Source of the DNA: Calothrix sp. NIES-2100 | GTDB lineage: Bacteria; Cyanobacteriota; Cyanobacteriia; Cyanobacteriales; Nostocaceae | DNA length: 64,000 nt | Assembly (NCBI RefSeq): GCF_002368195.1 | Contig: NZ_AP018178.1 | Span: 3,554,791 to 3,618,790 of the forward strand | Direction of reading: 5' to 3' | Part shown: positions 35,810 through 45,162 of the stretch, in pieces | How the letters are laid out: each line of letters begins with the position of its first letter | How positions within the stretch are numbered: the stretch's first letter is position 1 | Notes under the pieces: model-generated | What the model was told of the DNA's origin: nothing | The model's database searches: none | What the model saw: the letters and a program-made list of their open reading frames with translations, nothing else | Program-made: the position numbers and the translations under genes

Positions 35810-37012
35810 GTGAATCTAGGTCAATGGATCGGCTTAATCGCTATAGTTCTGTCTTTATACATCTTGTGGCAAATTAAAGAAGTATTGTTGCTGATGTTTG
35901 CCGCAGTTGTCTTAGCTTCAACCTTAAATCGCCTAGCGCGATGGTTCCAACGCTGGGGAGTCAGGCGTGGTTTTGCCGTTGTGCTGGCGGTGGTAATATT
36001 TTTTGCCTTGATTGTCGGTTTTTTCCGGGTAATTGTACCGCCGTTTGCAGCGCAGTTTCACGAACTTACTTACCGAGTTCCCCAAGGTTTGGAACGCTTT
36101 AATAGTTGGTTTAACCAACTAAAAACACAGGTTCCCAATCAGCTAGTACCTTATATTCCCGATATAGACAGTCTGATCCAACAAGCACAGCCATTCATCA
36201 ATCGACTATTAGGAAACTCTTTTGCCTTTGTTTCTGGCTCATTAGAAGCTTTGCTGAAAATTTTACTGGTGCTGGTTTTAACAGGAATGTTATTAGCCAA
36301 TCCCGGGGCTTATCGCCGAGTATTTGTGCGTCTTTTCCCCTCATTTTATCGGCGGCGAGTAAATGGGATTTTGGATCAGTGCGAAACTTCATTGGAGGGA
36401 TGGGTAATAGGCGCACTGATTGCGATGGGCGTAGTCGGACTGCTGAGTGTCATCGGTTTATCGGCTTTAGGTGTCAAAGCCGCATTGGCTTTAGGTGTGT
36501 TAGCCGGATTTTTAAACTTGATTCCCAACCTCGGCCCGACATTGAGTGTAGTTCCAGCAATGGCGATCGCACTTTTGGATGCGCCTTGGAAAGCTGTTCT
36601 GGTCTTAATTCTCTACTTTATTATTCAGCAGCTTGAAAGTAATTTTATTACACCGATTGTCATGGCTCATCAAGTTTCCTTACTACCAGCTGTGACCTTA
36701 ATTTCGCAATTATTTTTCGTGACTTTCTTTGGTTTTTTAGGATTATTTTTGGCGCTACCTCTAACTGTGGTTGCCAAGATTTGGTTGCAAGAAGTTTTAA
36801 TTAAAGATGTTTTGGATCAATGGGGTCCTAGTCCGCAACAAGAGGCTGAGTTGGTAATCGTGTCGCACTCTCCGGCATTAGATGATCCTTGGGAAGCAGA
36901 TAATGCAGATGAGCAGGGGGGCAAGGGGGCAAGGGGGCAGGGGAGCAGAGGGGGCAGAGGGGCAGAGGGGGACAAGGGGGACAAGGAGGACAAGGGGGCA
37001 GAGAAGGAATAA
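35810..37012 (+). CDS. AI-2E/PerM-family transporter with repeat-derived C-terminal tail
   Basis: 400 residues from GTG 35810, preferred over TTG 35786 because GGAG lies just upstream and the protein then begins MNLGQWIGLI as in relatives. About seven or eight TM segments; the family motif region is GVLAGFLNLIPNLGPTLSV with QQLESNFITPIVM. The family exports small molecules or ions; substrates are known for few members. After about residue 355 the sequence becomes GGKGARGQGSRGGRGAEGDK and similar, encoded by the same GGGGCAGGGG/GGGGGACAAG repeat found in spacers, so the tail is repeat-derived. Confidence 0.88.
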   Translation: MNLGQWIGLIAIVLSLYILWQIKEVLLLMFAAVVLASTLNRLARWFQRWGVRRGFAVVLAVVIFFALIVGFFRVIVPPFAAQFHELTYRVPQGLERFNSWFNQLKTQVPNQLVPYIPDIDSLIQQAQPFINRLLGNSFAFVSGSLEALLKILLVLVLTGMLLANPGAYRRVFVRLFPSFYRRRVNGILDQCETSLEGWVIGALIAMGVVGLLSVIGLSALGVKAALALGVLAGFLNLIPNLGPTLSVVPAMAIALLDAPWKAVLVLILYFIIQQLESNFITPIVMAHQVSLLPAVTLISQLFFVTFFGFLGLFLALPLTVVAKIWLQEVLIKDVLDQWGPSPQQEAELVIVSHSPALDDPWEADNADEQGGKGARGQGSRGGRGAEGDKGDKEDKGAEKE

Positions 37013-37065
37013 CTATTGCCCAATGCCCAATGCCCCATCCCCCATGCCCCATCCCCCATGCCCTA
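36915..37065. repeat. GGGGGACAAG/GGGGCAGAG repeat read into the transporter's 3' end, then CCCCATGCCC repeat
   Basis: Purine-rich decamer repeats inside the coding end (to 37010), then CCCAATGCCC/CCCCATCCCC units to 37065. Equivalent tracts are intergenic at 2100-2160 and 12762-12840. Confidence 0.8.
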
Positions 37066-37071
37066 ATTCAA

Positions 37072-38724
37072 TTACCCTTTGCTTTTAAAAGAGTCTAGCC
37101 ACTCTCTGACTTGTTCGCGGGCAATATCGCGACCACCAAGACCAAAGGCTAGGGCAATAGCGACAGCGATCGCGCCGAGTAAGAGTCCAAATGCTAAATT
37201 CACAATATCGCTAGCTACGCCAATCTGTCTTAGTGCCATTGCTGATACTAAGGTAATGATGGAAATGCGTGCTACTTGACCTAAAATCCTGGCTTGAGAA
37301 CTCTCGGAACTGGCAATGATGTTAAAAGCTAGGTTTGCTAAGAATAAACCAATGCCAAATACCACTAATCCTGAGAGAATACGCCCGAATATAATCAAAA
37401 TGCCGGATACTAATGCGGTTAGCGCGGGAATATTCAGGATATTCACGGCTGCTACCGTCGCAAACAGCATAATACCGACTAAGACGATAATCCCCACAAT
37501 TTCTGATGGGGTACGGGTAGGTGTAGATACTGGTGCGCCAGATTCTGTGTATACCGCTGCTCGTCTCGGTGATGGCAGACCGAGTACAGAAAATATGTTG
37601 TTGAAGCCCAAACTAGTGAGAATACTAGTAACCAAATCCCCAACAAACCGCCCGAGAAAATAGCCCAGAATCAGAATTGCTAAGGCTGTAAAGATGGCAG
37701 GTAAGGCATTGAGAACCTGTTGTAGCATAGCGATCGCCGGCAGGGAAATCGCCTCAATTTTCAAAGCATTGAGTGCAGCGATCGCTACGGGAATCAAAAT
37801 CAAAACATAGATAATTGTGCCGATAATATTCGACAGCGGTTGCGCCCCCGCACTGGGAGAAAGTCCAAACCGACTACCTAAATGGTCGATTCCGGTTGCA
37901 ATCAACAAGTTAGTGACAATTCGGCGGACGATATTAGCGATAAACCAGCCGACAGCGGCAATGAGTGTGGCTGCTAAAATATTCGGCAGAATTGACAGAA
38001 TCTCTGTAGTCAGAGCTTTTACTGGTTGTAGCGCCTCCCTTAGCCCCAAAGTATCGAGAACGGGGACGAGAAATAGTAAAAAGATGAACCAATAAAGGGC
38101 ATTGCCAATGGTTTCACTGGGAGACAATTGAGACAAGCCAGATGTAGCATCCGGTGCTTCTTCATTCAACCGCTCATCCAACCTTAATACCTGGAGTCCC
38201 CGTATTGTCACAACCTTGACAAGGGTAGCTACTACCCAGGCGACACCCAAAAGAATTATTGTCCCAACCAACTTTGGCAAAAAGCCCACAAGTTGATCGA
38301 GAAAATTATTCAGCGGTCGCGAAGCTACTTCCAAGCCTAGAGCTTGTAATACAGCTACCACCGTCAACAGGATGATACTCCAAAAAACTAAGCCGGAGAT
38401 GAATTGCTCCACTTGGGGAACATCTTCTCGACCGGTTATTCCGGAAGCAATGCGGTTATCTATGTTCGTGCGATTGAGGATTGTTCGCGTCGCTTTTGCA
38501 ATCAGCGCCGCAAGTAGCCAACCAATTAGCAAAATTGCCGCCGCACCAAGCAATCGAGGCATAAACAGAACTATCTGTTGGCCCATTCCTTGCAAATCAG
38601 CAAATCCCCGCTGCACGGCTGGTGAGTCTGGTGTTAGGCTTGGTGATTGTGCCAAAAATCGCTGCACCCTCATCGACAAACCAATATCTATTACCTGGGT
38701 TATTCCTAGCCAAGTTGCATTCAT
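37072..38724 (-). CDS. MscS-like mechanosensitive channel family protein with conserved TM-helix repeats
   Basis: 550 residues, about twelve hydrophobic segments in repeated blocks of the type LPNILAATLIAAVGWFIANI, LPAIFTALAILILGYFLGRF and FGRILSGLVVFGIGLFLANL. This is the TM-helix repeat seen in cyanobacterial MscS-related proteins. The typical soluble beta domain of MscS is not evident; the end is AFGLGGRDIAREQVREWLDS, as at the start of the pore helix region in relatives. Probably inner membrane, osmotic or ion homeostasis role by family analogy. Convergent with the transporter gene. Confidence 0.85.
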   Translation of the reverse strand: MNATWLGITQVIDIGLSMRVQRFLAQSPSLTPDSPAVQRGFADLQGMGQQIVLFMPRLLGAAAILLIGWLLAALIAKATRTILNRTNIDNRIASGITGREDVPQVEQFISGLVFWSIILLTVVAVLQALGLEVASRPLNNFLDQLVGFLPKLVGTIILLGVAWVVATLVKVVTIRGLQVLRLDERLNEEAPDATSGLSQLSPSETIGNALYWFIFLLFLVPVLDTLGLREALQPVKALTTEILSILPNILAATLIAAVGWFIANIVRRIVTNLLIATGIDHLGSRFGLSPSAGAQPLSNIIGTIIYVLILIPVAIAALNALKIEAISLPAIAMLQQVLNALPAIFTALAILILGYFLGRFVGDLVTSILTSLGFNNIFSVLGLPSPRRAAVYTESGAPVSTPTRTPSEIVGIIVLVGIMLFATVAAVNILNIPALTALVSGILIIFGRILSGLVVFGIGLFLANLAFNIIASSESSQARILGQVARISIITLVSAMALRQIGVASDIVNLAFGLLLGAIAVAIALAFGLGGRDIAREQVREWLDSFKSKG

Positions 38725-38973
38725 GGTTTTTCGGAATTAAAAGTTAATTGTGAAGCCAGAACATTTAAGGTGTTTTTGGCGTGGATTGTGATGCACAATC
38801 CGGAATCTCGTAAGATTACGAGGATTTTGCCTAACAATTTACCAGTAAAAACATATATGACATTCGGATTATGAGTAATTTTTAACTAAATCCCCCCAGG
38901 GGTCATTGCTCCCCTATGATCAACAAGCGATTTTGAGTTACTCTAATTGCAGCAGCCCCATGAACTAGGTATA

Positions 38974-39414
38974 ATGTCCCAAGTTTTGGAACAATCGATT
39001 CAAATTAATGCCCCAGCCACGGTGGTAGAGCATTGTATTACCGATTTAACTCTCATGCACCGATGGCTTAACCCTGTTTTACGTTGCGAACCCGTGGGCA
39101 AAGTCTGGAGTACGGATATTGGGAGTCAAAGTCGCTTTATCATCCAAATTCCTTTCATTCAACCCACCTTAAACACCGTGGTTGTCGAACGCCAACCAGG
39201 TTTAGTTGTTTGGGGATTCAAAGGATTTTTCCAAGGACGCGATCGCTGGGAATGTCAACCCATATCCCAAGGAACAAACCTCATCAACCGTTTTGAGTTC
39301 GATATTCCCAACCCCCTAGTCAGTTGGGGCTTCAATACCTTCGCTGCATCCTGGACAAAAGCAGATATGCAAGCCCAACTGCTTCGCCTCAAAGCAATAG
39401 CGGAAAGATTCTAA
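38974..39414 (+). CDS. SRPBCC (START/Bet v1-like) family protein
   Basis: 146 residues from ATG 38974; an in-frame TTG at 38947 would add nine. Opens with VLEQSIQINAPATVVEHCIT and LTLMHRWLNPVLRCEPVG, followed by strands and a C-terminal helix, the usual layout of polyketide-cyclase/SRPBCC proteins that hold hydrophobic ligands. Ligand unknown. It is about 1.5 kb from the NRPS cluster with another gene between, so no link is claimed. Confidence 0.8.
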   Translation: MSQVLEQSIQINAPATVVEHCITDLTLMHRWLNPVLRCEPVGKVWSTDIGSQSRFIIQIPFIQPTLNTVVVERQPGLVVWGFKGFFQGRDRWECQPISQGTNLINRFEFDIPNPLVSWGFNTFAASWTKADMQAQLLRLKAIAERF

Positions 39415-39420
39415 CAGATT

Positions 39421-39478
39421 TAGTCAATAGTCAATAGTCAATAGTCAACCGTCAACCGTCAACCGTCAACCGTCAACA
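39421..39478. repeat. Heptamer repeats AGTCAAT and CGTCAAC
   Basis: Three AGTCAAT/TAGTCAA units followed by four CGTCAAC units, between convergent genes. Same STRR class as other heptamers in the window. Confidence 0.85.
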
Positions 39479-39484
39479 CTCCCC

Positions 39485-40303
39485 TCATCTCCCCAACTCA
39501 GTCAACAACCGTCGAATGGCGACTGAATCCTCTGCATCAGGAACTTTGGAGAGATAAGTTTGCAGATCTTCAGCCGCTTGGGGGTAGTAACCGAGTTGAT
39601 AGTAAATCAGTCCGCGATCGCGTAATTCTATGCTCACGCCAGGAAACAACAGTAAAATTCGTTCCACCGCTGCTAGGCTTTTTTCTAAATCATGCTTTTT
39701 GAGATAGATAAATTTTAAATTCGTCAGCATCCTCGCCAAAAATTGCCGATTGCTGACTGGGGCTAAATATTCTGGCTGTAGCTGCACTCTTTGCTGAAAC
39801 ATTTGCGATAGTCTGTCTTCGCAATCTTGGGGAAATAACACTTCACCCTGATTGAATGCATCTACAAAAATTTCCATATCTGTAATATCTGGGCGGATGA
39901 GGAAATGTCCCGGCATTCCTATGCCCACCATTGGCAAATCAATTCTGCGGGACACTTCCTGATAAACTAGTGCTAAGGTAATGGGAATTCCTAACCGCCG
40001 GTCAATTACATCATTTAAAAAGCTGTTGCGCGGATCGTAGTAGTTTGTTTTATTACCCGCAAATCCCAAGTCATCGTACAAATACTGATTAATACTTTGA
40101 ATCACCCGCAGCGGATAGCGTGATTCTGGTAAGCGTTCTTGTAGTTCCGCTGCCATTGTTTCAAAGGCATTGAGGTATTCTTGTAGATCAAGGTGAGGAT
40201 ATTCTTCCTGTGCAATATATAAAGCTGCCTTTACCAGGTCGATATGCTCGTCAGGCTGCTGAATCTCCTGATAAAAATATTGTCGCGCTGACGAAAAATT
40301 CAT
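39485..40303 (-). CDS. SirB1-family protein (transglutaminase-like fold plus TPR)
   Basis: 272 residues from ATG 40303; a longer frame to 40366 lacks support. The SirB1/transglutaminase-like part (about 10-190) contains YYDPRNSFLNDVIDRRLGIP and VGIGMPGHFLIR. TPR-like helices follow at about 195-265. Cys of the transglutaminase triad is not visible, as is usual for SirB1 proteins. Function is unclear in the family. Confidence 0.85.
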   Translation of the reverse strand: MNFSSARQYFYQEIQQPDEHIDLVKAALYIAQEEYPHLDLQEYLNAFETMAAELQERLPESRYPLRVIQSINQYLYDDLGFAGNKTNYYDPRNSFLNDVIDRRLGIPITLALVYQEVSRRIDLPMVGIGMPGHFLIRPDITDMEIFVDAFNQGEVLFPQDCEDRLSQMFQQRVQLQPEYLAPVSNRQFLARMLTNLKFIYLKKHDLEKSLAAVERILLLFPGVSIELRDRGLIYYQLGYYPQAAEDLQTYLSKVPDAEDSVAIRRLLTELGR

Positions 40304-40366
40304 AAGCGATCGCGGGAGTCTAAGTGTAAGGATGAAGCGAGCCAACTGACAACAGTTGAATGGCAC

Positions 40367-40737
40367 TATCTTTATCTTAGAGATATTCAGTCAATTTTGC
40401 ATAGTAGCGCTGGCGTTAACTGCTCTTGGGTAAATTTGCTGCATCTCTCGGCAGATGTCTGAATGATTGCCAATATTTTGGGGAGCATACCAATAGAACC
40501 AGAAAAAGGTCACAGGTTCTGTCTAATGTGCGGGTGTTCTTATAAAAAATCACATATAATCGCTAAAACTAGACTTAGCAAGGGTTTTGAGGAACTATTT
40601 CCGTTTGAGTTTGGATCTCGGCTCAACCTCCTCTTACCATCATAAAAATTTTTCCACTACTCTGGACATAGATTGACTACGGATGCCATCTATAAAATAG
40701 GGGTTACTGCTCAGTTTTCATCCGCGACGGAGGGGAA
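40367..40737. other. Spacer before the NRPS cluster
   Basis: 370 bases. A 60-codon frame at 40463-40645 has two CxxC-like cysteines (CLMCGC) but no ribosome binding site or family resemblance, and is not called. Likely holds the promoter of the NRPS operon; I cannot place it. Confidence 0.4.
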
Positions 40738-40857
40738 ATGTATCGCCAGGACAACTATCTCTATTTTGAGCGGGCATTTAAGAAGTTTCCATTGCCAAAA
40801 TCTTCAAAGCCACTGCTTGTTAAACAGGCATCACTGATAACCGATTTCCTGGTTTGA
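40738..40857 (+). CDS. Candidate small protein of 39 residues upstream of the NRPS genes
   Basis: ATG 40738 follows an excellent ribosome binding site (GGAGGGGAA, immediately before the ATG) and opens a 39-residue frame: MYRQDNYLYFERAFKKFPLP, then a basic stretch and end TDFLV. It ends 61 bases before the first NRPS gene on the same strand. Composition is protein-like (aromatic, Lys-rich). No family recognised. It could be a leader peptide, a small accessory protein or a remnant. Confidence 0.45.
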   Translation: MYRQDNYLYFERAFKKFPLPKSSKPLLVKQASLITDFLV

Positions 40858-40918
40858 CAACAAGATGAACTGAGAAAAAGTTTCCGCAAATTCCACCACA
40901 ACTGTTTGCCATTCACTT

Positions 40919-43900
40919 ATGAGCCAGTATATTCTCAGTAGTCTCACAGATGATGAAGAACTCAATTTTTCTCAAGAAGCAGAGGTTTTCGTTTTTCCCA
41001 CTTCTTTCGCCCAGCAGCGATTGTGGTTTCTCGACCAGTTAGCACCGGGCAATCCATTTTACAACGTGTCAACAGCGCTTCGCCTGACAGGTTCCCTCAA
41101 CTTCACCGCCTTAAGGCAGACATTCAACGAAATTGTACGTCGCCACGAAACCTTACGCACTAGGTTTGTTATGGTAGACCAGCAACCAGTGCAGGCGATT
41201 CCTGCGGAAAGCTACGCTAACGCACCCAGTTTAACCATATCTCTTCCCCTAATAGATCTACGCAATTTCAAAAGCCAAGAACGTGAGACACAAATGCGGC
41301 AAATCGCAACCCAAGAGTCTCAATATCCTTTTAATCTCACCACCGGGCCATTGCTGCGAGTGAAGCTGCTACAACTAGATGAAGCAGAATATGTACTGCT
41401 GCTAAATCTACATCACATTGTTGCTGATGGCTGGTCAATGGGAGTACTAATTAGAGAACTGGGGGTATTATACAAAGCCTTTGCAGATGATGAGGGATGT
41501 CTGATCGCAAGCCCTTTTGCTGGGCGAACAGGTGACGCTTCTAACAACTCCCTGTCTACGCCCCTGCCAGAACTACCCATTCAATATGCAGATTTCGCCC
41601 AATGGCAACGGGAGTGGCTGCAAGGAGTGGGGGCAAACGGCACCTCCCCTCTACAAACCCAGTTAGCTTATTGGCAAAAGCAATTAGATGGGCTTTCAGT
41701 GCTGAATCTCCCCACTGACCGACTAAGACCAGCAGTTCCTAGCTACAGGGGTGCAAAACAATTTCTAGAGCTACCAAAGTCCTTAACTCAAGCGCTAGAG
41801 GCACTTAGCTACCAAGAAGGTGTGACCTTGTTCATGACTCTGCTGGCAGCGTTTCAGACTTTGCTCTATCGCTACACGCAGCAAGAGGATATTGCAGTAG
41901 GTTCACCTATTGCTAATCGTAACCGTAGCGAACTAGAGGGGTTGATTGGTTTTTTTGTCAACAGTTTGGTGCTACGTACCGATTTATCAGGGAACCCGAC
42001 GTTTCAAGAATTATTAAATCGAGTACGAGAGGTAACTTTGGGAGCATATGCCCATCAGGATTTGCCCTTTGAAAAGCTAGTGGAGGAAATTCACCCAGAG
42101 CGAGATTTAAGCCACCATCCCTTATTTCAGGTTGTATTTAGCCTGCAAAATACTCCGATTGAAGCGCTAGAGTTACCTGGGTTAAAGCTTTCGCTATTCG
42201 AGTTCGACAGCAAAACTGCAAAGTTTGATTTAGAGTTCCATTTGTGGCAAGATTTGGAAACTCTCAAAGGACAAGTGGTGTATAGCACCGATTTATTTGA
42301 TGACACCACCATTACGCGAATGGTGGGACATTTCCAAACACTGTTAGAAAGTATTGTCGTCAATTCAAAACAGCGCCTTTCAGATTTGCCTTTGCTTACT
42401 GAAGGAGAACGACAACAGTTATTAATTGATTGGAACAACACTTATAAAAGTTACCCGCATAATAAGTGTTTTCATCAGTTATTTGAAGCACAGGTAGAGC
42501 AAACTCCCGATGCGATTGCGCTTAGCGCACGCTCCGCGAACGCGCTAGTATTTGACGATGAACAACTCAGCTACAAACAGTTAAATATACGCAGCAACCA
42601 ACTTGCACATTATCTGAAAAAATTGGGGGTAGTCCCTGACATTTTAGTAGGTATTTGCGTAGAGCGTTCGCTAGAGATGATAATCGGGCTATTAGGCATC
42701 CTCAAAGCTGGTGGAGCATACCTACCTTTAGATCCAAGCCTACCTCAAGAGCGTCTTAAATTCATGCTAGAAGACGCACAAGTTTCTGTAGTACTCACAC
42801 AAGAAAAGTTACTCAAGCATTTTGAGGAATTCTCAAAGCCCATTATTTGTATAGATAAAGATTGGGCAGCTATTACACAAAACAGCCAAGAAAATCCAAC
42901 CAACTGTGTAACATTTGAAAACTTAGCTTATGTCATCTACACTTCTGGCACTACGGGGAAGCCTAAAGGTGTTTTAATTGAACATCGGGGATTATCTAAT
43001 TTAGTAGAAGCTCAGATTGAGACTTTCAACTTGCAATCGAGTAATCGTATTTTGCAATTTGCATCATTGAGTTTCGATGCTTCAATTTTTGAGATTGCTA
43101 TAGCACTGCGAATAGGATCAACTCTTTATTTAGCAAATAAAGAATCCCTTCTACCCGGACAACCTTTGCTCCAACTATTGCGCGAAAAAGCTATTACTCA
43201 TGTCGTTCTTCCACCTGCGGTATTAGCAGTCTTACCTACAGAATCACTCTCTATATTGCAAACTATTATTTGTGTCGGTGAATCTTGTACAGACGATATA
43301 ATAAAACGTTGGTGGAGTTCTAGCCGGAGGTTTTTTAACGCTTACGGCCCTACTGAAGCAACTGTTTGGTCAACCGTTGCAGAAATTAAATCTGTCAATG
43401 AAAAATCTTTCATTGGTCGCCCTATTACTAACACTAAAATTTATATATTAGATAAGCATTTACAAACTGTACCAATTGGAATTACAGGTGAATTATATAT
43501 TGATGGTGATGGACTAGCACGAGGCTATCTTAACCATCCTGAATTAACAGCCCAAAAATTTCTTGCCAATCCTTTTAATCAGCAAAAGGGAGCGCGACTT
43601 TATAAGACAGGTGATTTAGCTCGGTATCGACCAGACGGTAATATTGAATTTTTAGGGCGCATCGATAATCAGGTAAAAATTCGCGGCTTTCGCATTGAAT
43701 TATCAGAAATTGAAACAGTACTAAGTCAGCATCGAAATGTCCAAAAAGCAGTAGTAATTGCTCAAGAGAATGTATCTGGCGATAAGTACTTAATAGGTTA
43801 TATTGTCCCTAATGTAGAGACAAAAAATTGTACTTCGTCCCGCTGCGCTAACGCGTCTCTACTACGCAATTTTTTAAAAGAAAAATTACCAGAATACATG

Positions 43901-45154
43901 GTGCCAAAAGCTTTTGTAGTGCTGGATTCTCTACCACTAACTGCTAATGGCAAAGTGGATATTTATGCACTAACAGCACTAGAGACTCCGAGCTACTCAA
44001 GAGATGAAGCCTTTATCGCTCCTCGGACTCCAACTGAGTCAATCTTGGCAAAAATATGGGCTGAAATCCTTAATATTGAGGATGTAGGTATACATGACAA
44101 CTTCTTCGATTTAGGAGGAAATTCACTACTAACTGTACGTTGTTTACAACAGATAAATAAACAGTTTGAGCGCGAATTGCCACTATCTACTTTATTTTTA
44201 AATCCAACAATTGAAAGTTTAGCAACTTCTCTATCTTCAAAAACAGATTTTATCCCTTGGTCTCCCTTGGTTTCGATTCAAACGACTGGTTCAAATCCAC
44301 CTTTTTTCTGTGTTCATCCAATTTTTGGCGTTGTCTTTCCTTATTACGAATTAGCTCATCATCTAGGAAAGAATCAACCATTTTATGGGTTACAATCCAT
44401 TGGCATTGATGGCGAAACTCCACTAACTCGCATTGAGGATATGGCTACCCACTACATTAAAGCATTGCGCTCAGTACAGCCGAAAGGCCCTTATTTTTTG
44501 GGAGGTTGGTCTTTCGGAGGTTGGGTTGCTTTTGAGATGGCTCAACAACTACAAAAAGCTGGTGAAGAAGTAGCGCTACTTGCTGTGCTTGATACTGTAG
44601 CACCAATTAAGGACAATATACCTTCTTTAAGTAAGAGTTTTAAGTTTCTTTTGACTACAGTAATGCGATATATATGGCCTTTTTTCCTCGATTATTTTTG
44701 TTTAATTACTGCTCCTGGGAAGAACAGAATCAACAGTTTAATTTCTCGGTTTCCTAATTTTAATAAGTTTGTGCAAATACTCCAAAGAAATCTGTTTTCC
44801 CACTTCATTCTCAAAAAGGATGCAACAGTCAACTTTATATCGGAAGAATCCCAGTTAAGACTGTTAAGCGAGTTAGCAATTCCCTCTATACTTCGTGTTT
44901 TCTATGCTAATAGCCAAGCAGTTCTCAACTACGTTCCGCAAGTCTACCCTAAGCAAATTCATTTTTTCAGAACAAAAGTTCAGTCAACCATTGCCGAGAA
45001 AGAGCCGAGTCTGGGTTGGAATCAGCTAGCCGCAGAAGGAACGGAAATTCATCATATTCCTGGCAATCACTTAACTATGCTGAGAAAACCTCATATCCAG
45101 GTTCTCGCCGCACAGTTAAAAGCCTGTATTGAGAAAACACAAATTTTAAAATAA
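40919..45154 (+). CDS. Non-ribosomal peptide synthetase, C-A-PCP-TE
   Basis: 1411 residues. Condensation domain about 25-480 (HHIVADG 165-171), adenylation about 510-1015 (YTSGTTGKPKG 674-684, YKTGDLARY, NGKVD), carrier about 1035-1105 (DLGGNSL, Ser1069), thioesterase about 1125-1405 (GGWSFG with Ser1198, Asp in AVLDT, His in PGNHLTML). Specificity residues read D-A-F-V-I-V-A-V-W-K, no code I recognise; a hydrophobic substrate is likely. The TE makes this the last module chemically although its gene is first in the operon. Three in-frame insertions of GC-rich palindromic repeat are present (near residues 95-102, 535-542, 971-979). Confidence 0.95.
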   Translation: MSQYILSSLTDDEELNFSQEAEVFVFPTSFAQQRLWFLDQLAPGNPFYNVSTALRLTGSLNFTALRQTFNEIVRRHETLRTRFVMVDQQPVQAIPAESYANAPSLTISLPLIDLRNFKSQERETQMRQIATQESQYPFNLTTGPLLRVKLLQLDEAEYVLLLNLHHIVADGWSMGVLIRELGVLYKAFADDEGCLIASPFAGRTGDASNNSLSTPLPELPIQYADFAQWQREWLQGVGANGTSPLQTQLAYWQKQLDGLSVLNLPTDRLRPAVPSYRGAKQFLELPKSLTQALEALSYQEGVTLFMTLLAAFQTLLYRYTQQEDIAVGSPIANRNRSELEGLIGFFVNSLVLRTDLSGNPTFQELLNRVREVTLGAYAHQDLPFEKLVEEIHPERDLSHHPLFQVVFSLQNTPIEALELPGLKLSLFEFDSKTAKFDLEFHLWQDLETLKGQVVYSTDLFDDTTITRMVGHFQTLLESIVVNSKQRLSDLPLLTEGERQQLLIDWNNTYKSYPHNKCFHQLFEAQVEQTPDAIALSARSANALVFDDEQLSYKQLNIRSNQLAHYLKKLGVVPDILVGICVERSLEMIIGLLGILKAGGAYLPLDPSLPQERLKFMLEDAQVSVVLTQEKLLKHFEEFSKPIICIDKDWAAITQNSQENPTNCVTFENLAYVIYTSGTTGKPKGVLIEHRGLSNLVEAQIETFNLQSSNRILQFASLSFDASIFEIAIALRIGSTLYLANKESLLPGQPLLQLLREKAITHVVLPPAVLAVLPTESLSILQTIICVGESCTDDIIKRWWSSSRRFFNAYGPTEATVWSTVAEIKSVNEKSFIGRPITNTKIYILDKHLQTVPIGITGELYIDGDGLARGYLNHPELTAQKFLANPFNQQKGARLYKTGDLARYRPDGNIEFLGRIDNQVKIRGFRIELSEIETVLSQHRNVQKAVVIAQENVSGDKYLIGYIVPNVETKNCTSSRCANASLLRNFLKEKLPEYMVPKAFVVLDSLPLTANGKVDIYALTALETPSYSRDEAFIAPRTPTESILAKIWAEILNIEDVGIHDNFFDLGGNSLLTVRCLQQINKQFERELPLSTLFLNPTIESLATSLSSKTDFIPWSPLVSIQTTGSNPPFFCVHPIFGVVFPYYELAHHLGKNQPFYGLQSIGIDGETPLTRIEDMATHYIKALRSVQPKGPYFLGGWSFGGWVAFEMAQQLQKAGEEVALLAVLDTVAPIKDNIPSLSKSFKFLLTTVMRYIWPFFLDYFCLITAPGKNRINSLISRFPNFNKFVQILQRNLFSHFILKKDATVNFISEESQLRLLSELAIPSILRVFYANSQAVLNYVPQVYPKQIHFFRTKVQSTIAEKEPSLGWNQLAAEGTEIHHIPGNHLTMLRKPHIQVLAAQLKACIEKTQILK
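41201..41224 (+). repeat. 24-bp in-frame repeat insertion in NRPS gene (C domain)
   Basis: CCTGCGGAAAGCTACGCTAA plus CGCA separates QAI from PSLT; the paralogous gene reads QAIAPSLT without it. Confidence 0.75.
42521..42544 (+). repeat. 24-bp in-frame repeat insertion in NRPS gene (C-A linker)
   Basis: CTTAGCGCACGCTCCGCGAA plus CGCG adds L-S-A-R-S-A-N-A before LVFDDEQLSY; other modules go straight from AIAVIF or TALVF to this point. Confidence 0.75.
43830..43856 (+). repeat. In-frame repeat insertion in NRPS gene (end of A domain)
   Basis: TTCGTCCCGCTGCGCTAACG encodes S-S-R-C-A-N-A just before SLLRNFLKEKLPEY; the motif resembles the repeats at 3975-4000 and 56545-56580. Confidence 0.65.
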
Positions 45155-45162
45155 GAATCAAT

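Noticed and set aside
40463..40645. 60-codon frame with CLMCGC
   Set aside because: No ribosome binding site, no family resemblance and an unlikely position; the better small-ORF candidate is at 40738-40857.
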